In this document: one piece after another, positions 7,668 through 9,706 of the stretch
Position numbering within the stretch: position 1 is the first letter of the stretch
Layout: every line of letters starts with the position of its first letter
From: Polaromonas sp. YR568
GTDB taxonomy: Bacteria > Pseudomonadota > Gammaproteobacteria > Burkholderiales > Burkholderiaceae
Direction of reading: 5' to 3'
Length of the DNA: 9,706 bases
Assembly: GCA_945871335.1 (NCBI GenBank)
Contig: CAMBWM010000076.1
Span: 1-9,706, forward strand
The notes under the pieces: model-generated
Seen by the model: the letters and a program-made list of their open reading frames with translations, nothing else
What the model was told of the DNA's origin: nothing
Database searches by the model: none
Program-made: the position numbers and the translations under genes

Positions 7668-7674
7668 TTACACC

Positions 7675-8880
7675 TTAAACCGCCACGCGCGGCTTGACCA
7701 GCGCCGCCGCCTGCTTGGCGCGGCTGCGCGCAAGGTTCACATCCGCGTCAAATGCCAGCGCCACGCCCATACGTCGTTTAACAAAGCTCTCGGGCTTGCC
7801 GAAGAGGCGAATGTCCGTATTGGGCACGGCCAGCGCTTCAGCCACACCGTCAAAAACAATCCCTTTGGCATCGACGCCACCGTAGATCACAGCGCTGGCG
7901 CCCGGGCTTTTCATAGCCGTGTTGACCGGCAGGCCCAAGATGGCGCGGGCGTGCAGCTCAAACTCGTTTTGCCACTGCGTGCACATGGTCACCATGCCAG
8001 TGTCATGTGGGCGCGGGCTGACTTCGCTGAACCAGACTTCGTCACCCTTGACGAACAACTCAACGCCAAACAGGCCCTGGCCGCCCAGGTTGTCGGTGAC
8101 GGTTTTAGCGATGTCACGGCTTTTTTGCAGCCCGGCCGGGCGCATGGGCTGCGGCTGCCAGCTTTCAACATAGTCGCCGCTGACCTGCACGTGGCCAATC
8201 GGCTCGCAAAACTGCGTCTCGACCTGCCCGCTGGCGCCCACGGCGCGCACCGTCAGCAGCGTGATCTCGTAGTCAAAGTCAATGAAGCCCTCGACGATGA
8301 CGCGCCCGTGGCTGACGCGCCCGCCGGCCATGGCGTAGTCCCAGGCGGCGCTCACTTCGGCAGGCCCGGCGATCTTGCTTTGGCCCTTGCCCGACGAGCT
8401 CATCACCGGCTTGACGATGCAGGGGTAGCCGATCTTGCTGTCGATGGCGGCCTGCAACTCGGCCAGCGAATCACAAAATAAATACGGGCTGGTCGGCAGG
8501 CCCAGCGTCTCGGCGGCCAAGCGCCTGATGCCTTCGCGGTCCATGGTCAGGCGCGCGGCGCGGGCGGTGGGAATCACGCGCACCACGCCAGCGGCTTCCA
8601 GCTCTTCAAGCATGGGCGTGGCAATCGCCTCGATCTCGGGCACCACCCAATGCGGGCGCTCTTTTTCAATCAAGGCCTTGAGCTGCGCCGGGTCGCTCAT
8701 GGTGATGGTGCGCGCATGGTGAGCCGCCTGCTGGCCAGGTGCGTTCTCGTACCGGTCCACCGCGATGGTCTCAACGCCCAGGCGCTGCAGCGCAATCAAC
8801 ACTTCTTTGCCCAGCTCGCCCGAGCCCAACAGCATGACCTTGGTGGCGTGGGGGGACAGAGGAGTGCCTAGAGTTTTCAT
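7675..8880 (-). CDS. purT: Formate-dependent phosphoribosylglycinamide formyltransferase (GAR transformylase 2)
   Basis: A complete 401-residue cytoplasmic enzyme of purine synthesis that uses formate and ATP to convert GAR to formyl-GAR, bypassing the folate-dependent PurN step. The length matches E. coli PurT (392). The N-terminal pre-ATP-grasp domain shows [13 protein letters not shown] (15-27) and [15 protein letters not shown]. The ATP-grasp core shows [14 protein letters not shown], and the metal-binding end shows [30 protein letters not shown]. The C-terminal ERAK-like block (ARSRAKQAA) is also present. The start at 8880 follows a weak ribosome-binding site (only AGG about 11 nt upstream), but the N terminus aligns with the family as recalled. 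The stop is 7 nt before the regulator gene, so the two are likely on one transcript. No defect was seen. Confidence 0.96.
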   Translation of the reverse strand: MKTLGTPLSPHATKVMLLGSGELGKEVLIALQRLGVETIAVDRYENAPGQQAAHHARTITMSDPAQLKALIEKERPHWVVPEIEAIATPMLEELEAAGVVRVIPTARAARLTMDREGIRRLAAETLGLPTSPYLFCDSLAELQAAIDSKIGYPCIVKPVMSSSGKGQSKIAGPAEVSAAWDYAMAGGRVSHGRVIVEGFIDFDYEITLLTVRAVGASGQVETQFCEPIGHVQVSGDYVESWQPQPMRPAGLQKSRDIAKTVTDNLGGQGLFGVELFVKGDEVWFSEVSPRPHDTGMVTMCTQWQNEFELHARAILGLPVNTAMKSPGASAVIYGGVDAKGIVFDGVAEALAVPNTDIRLFGKPESFVKRRMGVALAFDADVNLARSRAKQAAALVKPRVAV

Positions 8881-8954
8881 GGGGGAAAGCCTGAAGTGGA
8901 AGGGGAATGAGCTGAACGGTTAATTTTACCGACGCAGCGAGGCACAATCTGAGC
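8881..8954. promoter_or_regulatory. Divergent intergenic region between purT and the ABC gene
   Basis: This 74-bp gap must hold the promoters for both directions. It contains the only AT-rich patch nearby; on the - strand TAAAAT (8923-8928) could be a purT -10 element, but no good -35 stands at the right distance. No convincing + strand promoter or PurR-type palindrome was seen. Confidence 0.35.

Positions 8955-9706
<752 letters not shown>

Overview
The window looks like chromosome of a high-GC betaproteobacterium, most probably Burkholderiales and perhaps Comamonadaceae. This is inferred from the gene families (a Bug/TctC binding protein, a TcuA/TcuB pair, a NodI-type ABC ATPase) and from codon usage; there is no marker gene in the window to prove it. 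All stretches are gene-dense and no RNA gene, insertion sequence, CRISPR array or integrase was seen.

Layout. (1) At the left, + strand: the 3' end of a glutathione reductase gene followed 17 nt later by a complete AMP nucleosidase gene (amn). (2) From about 1787 to 8880, everything is on the - strand. Read in its own direction it runs purT (formate-dependent GAR transformylase), a LysR-type regulator (tcuR), a Bug/TctC periplasmic binding protein, tcuA, tcuB and a Tat-exported M19-type dipeptidase. (3) At the right, + strand and divergent from purT: the start of a NodI/DrrA-type ABC ATPase, cut by the window edge.

How the genes work together. tcuA and tcuB overlap by 14 nt and encode the flavoprotein and the membrane Fe-S protein that oxidise tricarballylate to cis-aconitate and pass the electrons to the respiratory chain. 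The LysR protein is the likely activator. The Bug protein takes the place where Salmonella has the TcuC permease, but no TctA/TctB membrane partners are in the window. A LysR-type T-N11-A dyad (6700-6714) lies about 65 bp upstream of the start predicted from a TTGCCG-N18-TATATT promoter, which is the classical LysR activator geometry.

Most notable observations. Two genes of the tcu cluster carry in-frame stop codons at places where family members are coding. In the regulator a TAA stands at the expected codon 2 (GTG-TAA-CTG), which would force initiation at CTG. In the binding protein the usual C-terminal tail continues in frame past a TGA and then a TAA, both at positions where a sense codon is expected. 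The tcuA and tcuB frames are intact. The M19-type gene at the end of the cluster has lower GC than its neighbours and has His in place of the usual metal-binding Asp.
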